A stretch of DNA of 64,000 nucleotides from Trema orientale (Eukaryota > Streptophyta > Magnoliopsida > Rosales > Cannabaceae). Under the pieces are notes generated by a model. That model saw only the letters and a program-made list of their open reading frames with translations, did not search any database and was not told the DNA's origin. A program made the position numbers and the translations under genes. Numbering within the stretch: position 1 is the stretch's first letter; every line of letters starts with the position of its first letter. The DNA lies in assembly GCA_002914845.1 (NCBI GenBank), contig JXTC01000007.1:2258321-2322320 (forward strand), given 5' to 3'. This document shows, piece by piece, positions 47,888-59,339 of the stretch.

Positions 47888-50745
47888 AATAATGTCACGC
47901 CCCCGCATTGGGTACGTACGTATAAGGCAGCTCGACGGGCGTTGGACCCGTCTTAGCCGATGCGGGGTACGAGACGACACCTATTCTAGTAGAAAAAAAA
48001 AGAAGAAGGAAAAAAAAAATTTAGAAACCTAAAACTATAAATTACAGTTGTCGCGTTTGTACGCTACATTAATACAAACCACAGTTCAAGATAATAAAAC
48101 GTGATGCGAAAAACAAATAAATATAGCATATGAGACCAATTTAAATTCTAATTTTTTCTTTCACAGGTCGGGCCCATATGTACAAAACTTGGCACGAGCG
48201 GACATACTCTTTGGCTCAACAGTTGTCACCGTCAAATGCGATTTGCTTACCTATAACACAGGGTAAGGAATGAGCTTGGGAGCTCAGTAAGCAAAGACGG
48301 CCTATAAGTCTAAATGCAATGCATCATATCACATATAACGAAATTATTCAACATAAAACATAATATTCATCATATGACATAAATGATGGCATGCTCATTC
48401 ATTGATGCATGTGCAATGAATTTTCTAAGGCCCCGATGGTACTGCTACCGGCTTAACATAAACATACATCTTATCATCATATATCATCATATATCAACAT
48501 ATCATATTTGTACTTGCCTACATAGGACTTGTGTGGCCACCCTACTGTTGCCTTGGCCGAGGGTCAAGGGTCCTATACCACAATATCATATTCATTCCCA
48601 TCATAAAATTTTCTCGGGAATAATTAGAGCGTAAAAGGGTGTCATAAAACCCCGGTTCCGTAATGGACCTGCAGTACCATCCTACTCTATATGTCATGCC
48701 AATGCAATTCATATAAATAATTACAACAACAATCTCAATGTATTAATAGACATGTATTTATGGCTAAACATAATGTGAAGTTAACATATGACAGTGTCAA
48801 CTTCCATAGTTTTGCAATTCATAAGCATGCTTATTCATAGAAACCTCTCAACGTAATTGCAATATAGGAAAGCATTAACCATAAACATATAAATCATGGC
48901 ATCATTTCTATGAAGCATATGAAAGAATTAACCACCAACTACATAGGATTCAAAGTAGAAGCATAAATACCATTTAACAACACATACATCCCTATATGTC
49001 GAATATGTCGAAATATGTCGAAAAAGAAAATATATTGGCACGGACGTCTTTAAGACCTCACTCGTTCTTACTTGAGCGATTCACTAATCTACATGGAAAA
49101 ACATAATATAGACACATATTCCCGAGTCAAAATGGAGCTAAGACAATAAAGATATTTCTATCTTGACAAGTTTCCTTCTTAGGAAACATAAGCTCAATCA
49201 AGAGATAATAAAACTCAAACAAGCACATTTACTTGCTAACCAAAGCAGAACTCAATTACTAACCTTCTCAATTTCATCCTAACCTTATTTGTAGTAAAGA
49301 ATCTAATTAGATTATTATAATCACTTCAATTAAATAAGACAATAAGCTCATTAGTTCTAATAAGAACTCAAGCACCCTACTTTCCAAATCTTAAGTCTAG
49401 CACGTTAATTAGGAGTTTTATATAATATCAAAAACTTAGTGAGTCAAAATAGGATCTTTCTTTTAAATTTAGATTTCTTTTAAGTTGTTAATCACACCAT
49501 CTAATTATTAGTAATAGTCAAAACTAAAGATATAATTAAACTCACATTATCATTTATTCTCGGGTTCAATGAACTCAAAATTTTTTTTTCCAGACCCGAC
49601 ATTGTTTAGTAAAATATTCATAATTTATTCTACAGAGCTAGAAAAATTATAAGACTAGTGGCATACGAAACTAGACTCGAAAAGCTATCATTAGAGATAT
49701 TACATGATATATTTCAAAATTATTTTGAGGTCACAAAGTGGCCCGTAATCAAGACCAAAAATCTGCTTCGGAAAAATATTAGCAGTTTTGACTATCAACT
49801 TGAAAAATTCATATCTCCCTCTACAAATATGATTTTTGAGTGATTCAAAGTCCTACATGACCATTAAAGAGTCTATTTTATGCTCTTAAAACAGTTTTTA
49901 AAAATAAAATTTCAGTAATTCGAAATAGATGAAAATATAGAGATTGCTACCAGCGAAACAGCGGAAGTGTCCAAACAGTTTTTCAGCAACATAGCACATT
50001 TAATGTTTCCTGTTAAATCATATATAACTTAGTTTTTGGTCATCTTGATCTCCCTAGATAGTCTAAAGAACATACTTTAAACCTATATTTGATTAGTTAA
50101 AGGAACTCATGAAAAACTTTAACCCAATGCTACTAGAACAACAACTTGAAACATGCATGTTAAGACCAAGCTTTTCATATTGTATTCCCTAAACAAATCT
50201 GATTCTTTTTTTTTTTTTTTTTTTAATGAAACATATTGACAGGCTTTGTTATTCGCCGACACGCGTCCAGTGCTGACATAAGCTGACGTGCTGACGCGCT
50301 CAATTATCCTTCTTTTTTTAATTTAAACCTTTTTAAAAAAAACGATNNNNNNNNNNNNNNNNNNNNNNNNNNNNNNNNNNNNNNNNNNNNNNNNNNNNNN
50401 NNNNNNNNNNNNNNNNNNNNNNNNNNNNNNNNNNNNNNNNNNNNNNNNNNNNNNNNNNNNNNNNNNNNNNNNNNNNNNNNNNNNNNNNNNNNNNNNNNNN
50501 NNNNNNNNNNNNNNNNNNNNNNNNNNNNNNNNNNNNNNNNNNNNNNNNNNNNNNNNNNNNNNNNNNNNNNNNNNNNNNNNNNNNNNNNNNNNNNNNNNNN
50601 NNNNNNNNNNAAATGAAAGATCGCTCATAATAACCTATTAGATCGACAAAATATTTGGATTTATATCACATAAACCTCGTGTTCGTACAATATACACAAA
50701 GTCGTGTTTTCATTTTGGCCTACTAGATTAGGGCCTCACAAATAA
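47888..50745 (-). mobile_element. Nested long solo LTR (2.85 kb) with an assembly gap
   Basis: The body 47893-50740 begins TGTCACGCCCCCGC and ends GGGCCTCACA. Perfect 5-bp target duplications AATAA lie at 47888-47892 and 50741-50745. It reads on the minus strand as TGTGAGGCCC...GGGCGTGACA, a Ty3-type LTR terminus. No coding domain is visible. It includes the 264-base N run, so its true length is not known. It inserted into the 3' untranslated part of the copia element. Confidence 0.8.
50347..50610. other. Assembly gap (264 N)
   Basis: An unbroken run of N. Any ORF spanning it is meaningless. Confidence 0.99.
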
Positions 50746-52611
50746 TAAATGTGTCTATCATAAGAGAACTTGTAAAATCTAACTCCCACTAATTCTGAAC
50801 ATCTTTAAATGGCATAACACCCATATGAGCAGTGTGCTCATAAAACACCTTAGGTGTCAGACCTTTGGTGAGTGGATCCGCCAACATAGAGTTAGTGCCG
50901 ATATGTTCTATAGACACTAGGTGACTCTGAACTCTTTCTTTAATAACTAGAAATTTAATGTCTATGTGCTTAGACTTTGACGAGCTTCTGTTGTTATTGG
51001 AATATAGAACAGCGACCATATTATCACAATAAATCTTCAATGGTTTTTCAATACCATCGACAATTCGTAGCCCGGTGATAAAATTCCACAGCCATATCCC
51101 TTAATTTGATGCCTCATGATAAGCTATAAACTCTGCCTCCAAGGTGGAAGAAGCTGTGAGTATCTACTTAACACACTTTCAGGATAAAACACTTCCAGCA
51201 AGTAGGTAAATATAGCTTAAAGTGGATCTCTTGCTATCTAGGCATCCAATGTAATCGAAGTCGGAATATCCCACTATCTCCAAATGATCAGATCTCTGAT
51301 AAATGAGCATGTAATCTTTTATTCTCTGTAAATATCGTAAAACCCACTTTGCCACTGTCCAGTGATTCATACCAGGGTTGCTTAAATATCTACCTAACAC
51401 TCCAACTACGTACGTTATATCCGGACGAGTAAGCACATGAGCATACATCAGACTCCCTACTGCAGATGCATAAGGGATCTTCTATATTTCTTTAGCTTCA
51501 AACTCATTCTTGGGGTATTGAATAAGACTGAATTTATCACCTTTTGCAATGGGTGTATCTCGTGAGGCACATTTGCTCATGCCAAATCTATCAAGCACTT
51601 TTTCGATATAGCTCTTTTTTGATAACCCAAGAATGCCCTGAGAGCGATCTCGGTGTATTTTTATTCCTAATACAAAAGAAGCGTCCCCAAGATCTTTCAT
51701 CTCAAATTTGTTTGATAGAAATCTCTTGGTTTCGTGCAGTAAGCCTATATCGTTGCTTGCCAAAAGTATGTCATCGACATACAAAATCAAGAAGATACAT
51801 TTGCTCTCACTAAACTTGTGATGAATGTATCCATCTACTGAATTTTTCTCAAAACTGACTGAGGAAATAACTTGATGGAACTTATGATACCATTGATGGG
51901 ATGCTTATTTGAGACCATAGATAGATTTCTTTAGTTTACAGACCATAGACTTTGAATCTCCAGTTATAAAGTTTTCTGGTTGTACCATATAAATTGTTTC
52001 CTCAATATCACCATTGAGAAACGCAATCTTTATATCCATCTGATGCAGCTCCAGATCAAAATGAGTTACTAGTGCCATAATTATTCTGAAAGAGTCTTTC
52101 GAAGAAACGGGAGAGAAAGTCTCTTTATAGTCAATGCCTTCTTTCTGAGTGAAACCCTTAGCAACTAGACGAGTCTTATATCTCTCGATATTACCTTTAG
52201 AATCCCTTTTAGTTTTAAAAATCCATTTACAACCAATAGGTTTCTTTCATGCTGGCAATTTGACGAGTTCCCAACGTTGTTATCTTTCATGGATTTCATC
52301 TCATCCTCCATAGAAACAATCCACTATTGGAATTTTGAACTTTGTTTGGCTTGAGTGAAATTGATTGGATCATTTTTTACTCCTATGTCAAACTCATGTT
52401 CTAGGAGATAGACAATGTAATCATCCGGAATTGTGTTTCTCCTTTCCTTAATAGATCTCCTTAATAGTACTTCCTCTTGAGGTTGTTGAGGTTTCTCTTT
52501 AGGAGTAACTTCTTCATGTGGGACGGAAAGTTGCAGAATATTATCTTGAATTTCTGGATTTGACAGCCTTGATGCTGGGAAGTTGTTTAGTATGGGCATG
52601 TCCAGAGACAT

Positions 52612-52950
52612 ACCTGGGGCCGCAAGATTTCTCCGATACTACACCGGAGCAGCCGATAAAATTCACGGAGAGGTTCTAAAAATGTCACGTCCCCTTCAAG
52701 CCTATACATTGCTCGAGCCTATTGGGGTTGTAGGACACATCATTCCTTGGAATTTTCCCACCTCCATGTTTTTCGCTAAGGTCAGCCCTGCCTTAGCGGC
52801 AGGGTGCACCATGGTGGTCAAACCCGCCGAGCAAACTCCTCTCTCATCTCTCTATTATGCTCATCTATCCAAGCAGGTAATTTTTTTTTTTCATAATTTC
52901 CAAAAATCTGTAATCTAGAGTATGTCATATTAATATATTGCATTGCTCAC
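52612..52950 (+). pseudogene. Captured aldehyde dehydrogenase fragment (ALDH2C4/REF1-like)
   Basis: Plus-strand reading [20 protein letters not shown], then [20 protein letters not shown] and [19 protein letters not shown], the N-terminal NAD-binding part of a family 2 aldehyde dehydrogenase. The catalytic Cys and Glu regions are absent. The frame stays open for about 100 codons to AHLSKQ. A GT donor (CAGGTAATTT at about 52874-52883) and intron-like sequence follow, so an intron-containing genomic copy was captured, not a cDNA. It lies antisense within the copia integrase-RT linker and breaks it. ALDH2C4 makes ferulic and sinapic acids in the cytosol; this piece cannot. Confidence 0.82.
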
Positions 52951-54779
52951 TGTAGGAAAAGAAATAAATTCCTCCTCAAAGACAATATCCCTTACCTTAT
53001 CTCTCCTCTTTCTCCCCCAACCTCAACATCCTCAAGGAATCTCGCACTACCCATCTCGAAAAAGGACCTATTAAAGGGATCATAAAATTTGAAAACTTTG
53101 GATCTTTTAGTGTAGCCAACAAAATAGCAGCTTATTGTTCTTGAGTCTAATTTCTTTTCATAAGGCTTGTATGGCCTTGCCTCAGCTGGACAACCCCAAA
53201 TATGCAAGTGCTTAATAGGCTTCTTGCTTGTCTACAGTTCATATGTGGTTTTAGCTACTGATTTGCGGGATACTTTGTTTTGTATATAAACTGCAGTCTT
53301 CAGTGCTTCTCCCCAAAGTGACTGAGGTAAGGAGGAATAGCTAATCATACTCCTCACCATATCCTCAAGTGTTCGGTTTCGTCGCTCAGTAATACTATTC
53401 ATACTAGGTTTCCTCGGCATTGTGTATTGTGGGACAATTCCACATTCCTCTAAGTGCTGGGCAAAGGGTCCTGAACGTTATTCACCGGATCCATCATACC
53501 TACCGTAGTATTCACCACCACGATCGGATTTGACGGCTTTAATTTTCTTGTCGAGTTAATTTTCAACTTCGGCTTTGAAAGCTTTAAATACGTCTAAAGA
53601 TTGTGACTTCTCATGAATTCAATATAGGTATCCATAGCAAGAGTAATCATCTATGAACGTGATGAAATACTGTTGGTCATTCCATGAAGCCGTAGGGAAT
53701 GGACTGCGAATATAAGTATGTATCAGTTCTAAGATACTGGAACTCCTATTGGCACCTAATTTACTTATATTTGTCTGTTTGTCTTTAACATACTCAACAC
53801 AAACTGTGAAGTCTGTGAGGTCAAGTGGGTCAAGAATTCCATTTGACATAAGCCGTTGTATTCTCTGTTTAGAGATGTGTCCTAATCGCTTGTGCTATAA
53901 CATAGAAGAATTCTCAATAGTTTTGTGTTTTGTATCACGTTTCTCGATATGCAAAGTTCCATTAATTGAGATAATAGTATCGATTTTATATAGGTTATCA
54001 ATTAAAGTACCCCTCGCAATAATATTAGAATTTTGAAAAAGACTAAATTTATTATTTTCAAATGAACAAGAATAACCAAATTTATCCAAAAATGAAATGG
54101 AAATTAAATTCCGTCTAAATGACGGTACAACGAATGTCTCATCCAAATCTAAAAATAAATTGGAACCTAATTGCAACATAAAAAGACCTATTGCCTCTAC
54201 TGTAGCTATGTCGCCGTTGCCCACATAGATGTATTTTTCAGTATCACTTGGTAGACATCTCCTCAGATAACTTTGCATAGACACACTTATGTGAGTAGTG
54301 GCATCGATATCCACCCACCAAGTATGATTAGGTACAGAAGTAAAATTAATCTCAGAACAAACAAAATTGATAAGCTTACCCTTCTTGACACGCCGGGAGG
54401 TGTACTTGGGACATTTCTTCTTCACATATCCTGCTCTCTTGCAGAAGAAACAAGCTGATTCCTTATCTTGTTTCTTTTGTACTTTATTTTGTGAAGTCCC
54501 AGATGCAGCTCCTTTATCCTTAATCCTTTTTCTTTTCTTATCTTGAGAGGTTGTTGTGAAGTGAGCACTCTCTATCTTATCTCGCTTCAATCTATCCTCT
54601 TCTTGCACACACTGACATATGAGCTCATTAAGAGTCCGTTTTTCTTTCTAGGTGTTGTAGCTCACTTTAAATAGATTGAATTATGGCAGAAGAGATAGTA
54701 GAACTAATTGCACGAGCAAGTCATTCGACAGCTCTAACTTAAGTGCCCTTAATTTTGAAGCCATATTGGACATCTCCAT

Positions 54780-56373
54780 GATGTACAACTATAAATTCAC
54801 ACACTCCCGTGCAAGTGCACGCGGTCACAAGTAATATAGATATGAAAATAAAATGAGTGTCGAACCTACAGGGATTGATTTCTAATTCAATGCTAAGTAT
54901 CAAAATTATCTCAACCCTAACTTTATCCAAACAACCGAAATATAGATTTTAAAGAAATAAAATAAAAATAACTAAACTATCATACAAAATAAATGAAAGC
55001 AAGTAATAAGAAAAACATCTAGATTTACTAATTTCCCAACCATCCTTTAAACACCTAATCTCCTAATTTTCCTCTTACATTAATTAATCCGCTGGAGTTG
55101 TGAACCGAGAATTCACATGTATTCACAAAGTCCTTTACAAGATATAAGTGAAAATACCTAGACAAGCTAATATGTTATTCATAACATAAATTGATTAGAT
55201 TCATTAAGTTTAGTAATTCTCAAAGAGGTTACACAAGTCACATAGGTATATTCCTATCCTATGCAAACTTACCCCAAACTAGGTAATCTTATGTTGTTTT
55301 ACCTAAGTCCAAACCTAAATTCCGCTTCCCAAGTTCACAAAGGTTTCACTCTACAATCTGTTTAGTGATCAATTAAATAGAAGCAATAAGCATAAGATAA
55401 AACAAATAACTTAACAATGGATTCAATTAATGAAAGAAGAGAAATAAGTAAAGATAAAATTATAGTTAGTTCACATAGTAAAACTAGATAAAAAGGAATT
55501 TAGTTCATAATATAAATTGAGAACAATAGCATTTTAATACAATAAATTCAAGAAATACAAAATATCAAAGAGAAAAGAATTTTAGAATTTACCCTCTTTG
55601 AAGAGCTTGAAGGTATTCATGGAGGTTGTCAATCTCCTCCTTCAAACTTGATTCTTGCTCTCTTGAATCCTCCCTCAAAGATTTGCTCTTAATAATATCA
55701 CTCTCTAAATATAGAAAATACAAAGAAAAACTCTCAAGAAAATGAAAAGAAAAAGCTAAGAACAAACTATGGTGTTGATATTGTGGAGAAAATCAAGAAT
55801 GGAGTTGGTTGGAGCATGTCTTTATCTTCTTCTTCCTATTCTTTCTCTTCTTCCATGGCTGCCACTATCTCTTTCTCTCTATCCCAACATACCTCTTTCA
55901 ACCCCAAAGATAGGGTTTTAAAGAGGTGGCTCGTACAAACCTAAGACAGGCCAAAATTGGACCTTTGGATCGTCAAAAAGTTGATCTCGGTCGTTAATTA
56001 TTGACTCAGGATGCAGGGGATGGTGCCGCGGCGCTATTTTTGGTGCTGCAGTGCCAAAATTACCCGAGAGTAGTTTGGTGCATCGGCTTCCTGGGTGCGT
56101 CATTTCTTCGTTTGAGCTCCAATTTGCCTCATTTTTATTACGTTACGACCGTATCGGATTCAACTTCAATTATATTGGTTTAAAAGACCTATTTGGGAGG
56201 AATAAATTCATCTTATTTTGTATTAAACATCTTTGTTTTATTCTCCTATCAATATAAATAAACAAAACATTAAAACAACAAGAAAAACACTTGAAACAAC
56301 TTAATTCAAATAAGAATATAGCAAAACTTAAGGCATAATCATACTAGATAACTCCAATTTTATGGAGTTAACA
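54780..56373 (-). mobile_element. Unclassified 1.6-kb element in copia gag (hairpin-ended family)
   Basis: Gag reading stops at 56374 and resumes in the expected place at about 54777, so these 1.6 kb are an insertion. Short matching words at both edges (GATGTAC and CATATAC) may be an eroded target duplication. The left end has GTGCAAGTGCACG and GTGTCGAACCTACAGGGATT. The right end has a hairpin AACTCCA-(6 nt)-TGGAGTT at 56350-56369. The element at 60425-62087 has the same plan. No transposase or reverse transcriptase was seen. Minor ORFs have no family. Confidence 0.65.
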
Positions 56374-57574
56374 TATACTTCCTTATGTTTCCTTTACCTT
56401 TATAACACATAATAAGCAAATTGCTCAGCATGGTATTCCTTTGGAAACATTCCACAATTGTGTCAAGGAACGCCTTAGCATTATCAACCTCCAGCACAAT
56501 GCCCCTAATGGTCTCAGGTATGGAATGTTTCATGATCATGAGACTCATGCGATTAGAACATTCCCACTGCTCAAAGTTCTTAATAGTCGTAGCAGAACTT
56601 TCATCTGTAGGAGTAACACGTTATTCTTTCCTGAGTGCAAGATCCAGATCCATGCAACCGAGCACAATCATAACATGCTCTTTTCACTTCCTGAAGTTTG
56701 TGCCGTTAAGCACAGGAATTAAATTCAAATTAGCAGATATGTTTGAAGCCGAAACTGGATAGAGAACAAAAAAGACAGAAAGTAACAGCTCATATTAAAA
56801 CATGTCATAAACTAAGCATACAAAATAATAGATATATTAGAATGACATATAACAAATAAATATATAAGGTGGGCTTACATCACAAAATACCTAGAACAAT
56901 ATCAATAAGCCTTCCTTTGGGACGACTTATTAACTTGTAAGTAGTACTCTTCAGTGCAGCAATCAAATATTGACAGTAAATCCTCTCAGACAATAAATCT
57001 TCTTTTAGGCCGATTTACTGTCTACATGGAAACTTAATAACCATCACATATCTATTACCATAGGTGTGCTCATTATTCAGTCAAATAATCACATTTCTTT
57101 AGGCCGGTAATTATTCGCATAAATAATAAACACACAATCATTCAAATATTTTAAAATAAATAAATCAACACAATAGAAGTTACTTTAGAAACATGTTGTT
57201 TCAACTCATCTATTTCAAAACATTTAAACAAATAGTGCAAAGAAAATAATAACCAAAGTGCCCAAAATATTAAACTAAAAATTTCAATGCACAAATATTA
57301 ATGGATGACCGACTGAGTTTTAAATATTTTTATCAACTCTTAAAGCCAAATAGAGTTTTTAACGGACAAAGTGTAAGTCGTACTGAAGTTGGGTTGAGAA
57401 AATAAAACTGATCTGTTAAGTTTCAGGTTGGATATCCTTGAATTGAGTCGAAAACGACTTAATTCTACCCAAAACCGAGACCATGTGCCTTTATTAGGTC
57501 AAAAAATTTGACCTAAAAAAAATATAAAAAAAAATTCTTACCGAGGTGATGGCGTCGCAGCACCATCACGGCTG

Positions 57575-57600
57575 TATGGTGGCACTGCAGTGCCACCATA
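57575..57600. repeat. 26-bp perfect palindrome with related copies
   Basis: Centred on GGCACTGCAGTGCC, the sequence is self-complementary over 26 bases. Shorter copies lie at 57613-57622 (CACTGCAGTG) and 57635-57648 (GGCGCTGCAGTGCC). A further TGCTGCAGTGCC occurs at about 56042-56053 in the nested element. They sit in the 5' leader of the copia element, between the primer site and gag. Confidence 0.85.
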
Positions 57601-57900
57601 TCTTTAGTGCGACACTGCAGTGCCACTAATGTGGTGGCGCTGCAGTGCCAAGTTTCGGCCTTAGTGTTAATTACCTGATTTAAAAATAGGTAACTCAAAC
57701 CTAATACGATTTTTTTGCTCTAATCTGTAAATTTTATGACCCAAAACTCAGAATTCAACCCTCAAACACTCAATATCTCAACAAAATCATGAAAAATTCA
57801 TCAATTATACATGTAATATCTAATTCCTAGAAAACTAAATAGGTAAAGATATTAAAAAATAGAGACATACATGATTATCCTAAGCAATTTAACATGATAA

Positions 57901-57915
57901 CCTGCTCTGATACCA
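57901..57915 (-). other. Primer binding site (initiator tRNA-Met)
   Basis: On the minus strand TGGTATCAGAGCAGG lies two bases inside the 5' LTR. It matches the well-known plant site complementary to the 3' end of initiator methionine tRNA and fixes the coding direction of the element as minus. Confidence 0.92.
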
Positions 57916-57917
57916 CT

Positions 57918-59148
57918 TGTTGGATATGCATACTAGATTGTTAAACTAAATATAATCCAAGAATTTATCATGCTGAATTGTCAGGAAAAGATTTGTTGAG
58001 AGAAAACTCGTAACTAACCTAGATTCATTGTGATTGACAGCAAAAGATATGATCACCTAAACGGAAGCGATTAGTTAATTAGAGCCTGAGGGTAAAAAGT
58101 CTTCCACAGCCATAATACTCTATGTATGCTCAATGGGTTCTCTCTCTGTTGATGGAGGCAGAGGAGAAGAACGTATGTTCTATTTAGGGGTGTTCATGGC
58201 CGGTTTGAACGGTCTAAATCGTCAATCCAGAAACCAATCTGAATGTGCGGTTTGGCCGATTTACCAATCCATGCGGTTTGAATTTGTCGATTCAAACCGG
58301 CCAAACCGCACCTACATTTTTGCGGCCGGTTTGGGCGGTTTCCGTGGTTTGAAAACTTACAAAATTTGAATTAACACAATATCAACTAAGCTCATATTAT
58401 AATCATACTTCATCTAAAATATAAAGTCCAAATATAAAACGAAACCATAACATAGTTAAAAGCTATAACCAAATCGAAAGTCATAGTAAACTTAAATTTT
58501 AGTTACAACTTACAACTTAATCAAAATTGAATAATAAAGTTAAAGTCTTTAATCCTAAACATATCATAACAACAAGACTTAAAGTCTAAAATATCACAAG
58601 AGTCTTAAGTAACATAGTCCTAAATAACCTAAGAGTAATCATTACTCAATTAGAATGAATAAGCTTAAATTTTTAACTATTAATATACATTTTTTTTTTA
58701 AAAAAAATACATATACAAATTTATTGGCCGGTTCGGTTTGAATCCGACCAAATTTTTTTAAAACCGAAAATCAAACCGGCCAAGTCGGTTTTTATATTTT
58801 CTAATCCGTAACCGGCCATTTAAGAAAAAAAAAATCACACGAATTGGGCGGTTTAGATTGGATTGGGCGGTTTCCACGGTTTGGCGGTTTTTTGAACACC
58901 CCTAGTTCTATTTGGCTTGGAGACCAAAACCCTAATAGTTATGTCCTTATATACTGACAGTCAATAGAGATCCCATCAATCTTTATTGGTGGGTAACCAC
59001 ACATTACGCAACTCATACTTAATTAGTAATTTACTGAGCCCATAATTAGATCACTTAATGATCCCACTTAATTAGACAGCCTTAATATATAATTGTTATA
59101 TAAAAAATGTGTAGCCCACTTTAGGATATGCACGTATATATCCTAACA
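57918..59148 (-). repeat. 5' LTR of the copia element, interrupted by a hAT MITE
   Basis: 1231 bases, of which 720 plus an 8-base duplication are the MITE. The rest aligns end to end with 46966-47474, with scattered substitutions and one deletion near 58990 (CCAGTATT missing). Confidence 0.92.
58177..58912. mobile_element. hAT-type non-autonomous element (720 bp)
   Basis: The body 58185-58904 has perfect 12-base terminal inverted repeats TAGGGGTGTTCA/TGAACACCCCTA. It is flanked by perfect 8-bp target duplications GTTCTATT (58177-58184 and 58905-58912), the size expected for hAT. Subterminal regions are crowded with CGGTTTGG/CCAAACCG words, likely transposase-binding repeats. The middle is AT-rich and non-coding. 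The homologous position in the other LTR (about 47226-47233) is unoccupied, so insertion came after the copia element was in place. Confidence 0.95.
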
Positions 59149-59339
59149 GCCTAACCCATTATACCCATTTTCCTCCGGTATATAAACAAACAAAAAAAAC
59201 AAAAAACAAAAAAACAAACCAGCCTGTGCGCCCCCCATAAATTATATTTAAAAAAGTGATGTCAATTAGATTCTTAAAATAGCTTTCAAGTACTGGAGAA
59301 TTACCCTTCTTATTTCTAAAATTTAAGCATGATAAAGCC

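Larger units (their letters stand above)
50789..56740 (-). pseudogene. copia gag-pol pseudogene
   Basis: Domains in order on the minus strand. Gag starts at about 56740, with the initiator ATG changed to ATA and a TGA at 56686-56684; it runs to 56374, is interrupted by an insertion, and resumes at 54777. The zinc knuckle is CFFCKRAGYVKKKC, with the conserved His as Tyr. The protease has WWVDIDATTH, where DSGA is expected. GAG-pre-integrase HKRLGHISKQRIQ and the integrase ([29 protein letters not shown]) follow. A further interruption comes at 52612-52950. Reverse transcriptase keeps YVDDILLASND (about 51750-51785), and RNase H ends with ADPLTKGL (about 50855-50880). There are numerous stops and frame changes. 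It is dead and cannot encode its own transposition. Confidence 0.9.
46961..59153 (-). mobile_element. Ty1/copia LTR retrotransposon, 12.2 kb, with nested insertions
   Basis: The element body is 46966-59148, between perfect 5-bp target duplications GCCTA (46961-46965 and 59149-59153). The LTRs begin TGTTAGGATAT and end ATATCTAACA or ATATCCAACA on the coding strand. A primer site for initiator tRNA-Met and a polypurine tract are present. The coding region is on the minus strand and heavily mutated. At least four later insertions enlarge it: a long solo LTR, an ALDH gene piece, a hairpin-ended element and a hAT MITE. It lies between the P450 exon remnant and the PSK SIMULATOR-like pseudogene. 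By eye the two LTRs differ at many sites, so the insertion is not recent. Confidence 0.93.

Noticed and set aside
50323-50628. ORF of 101 codons near 50.3-50.6 kb
   Set aside because: Almost entirely the N gap.
52583-52918. A small standalone ALDH gene
   Set aside because: Only one exon-sized part of the NAD-binding region, no catalytic Cys or Glu, and the apparent first residues come from copia sequence. It is a captured fragment.
54780-56373. Helitron in copia gag
   Set aside because: A terminal hairpin is present, but there is no 5' TC with 3' CTRR pair and no insertion between A and T.
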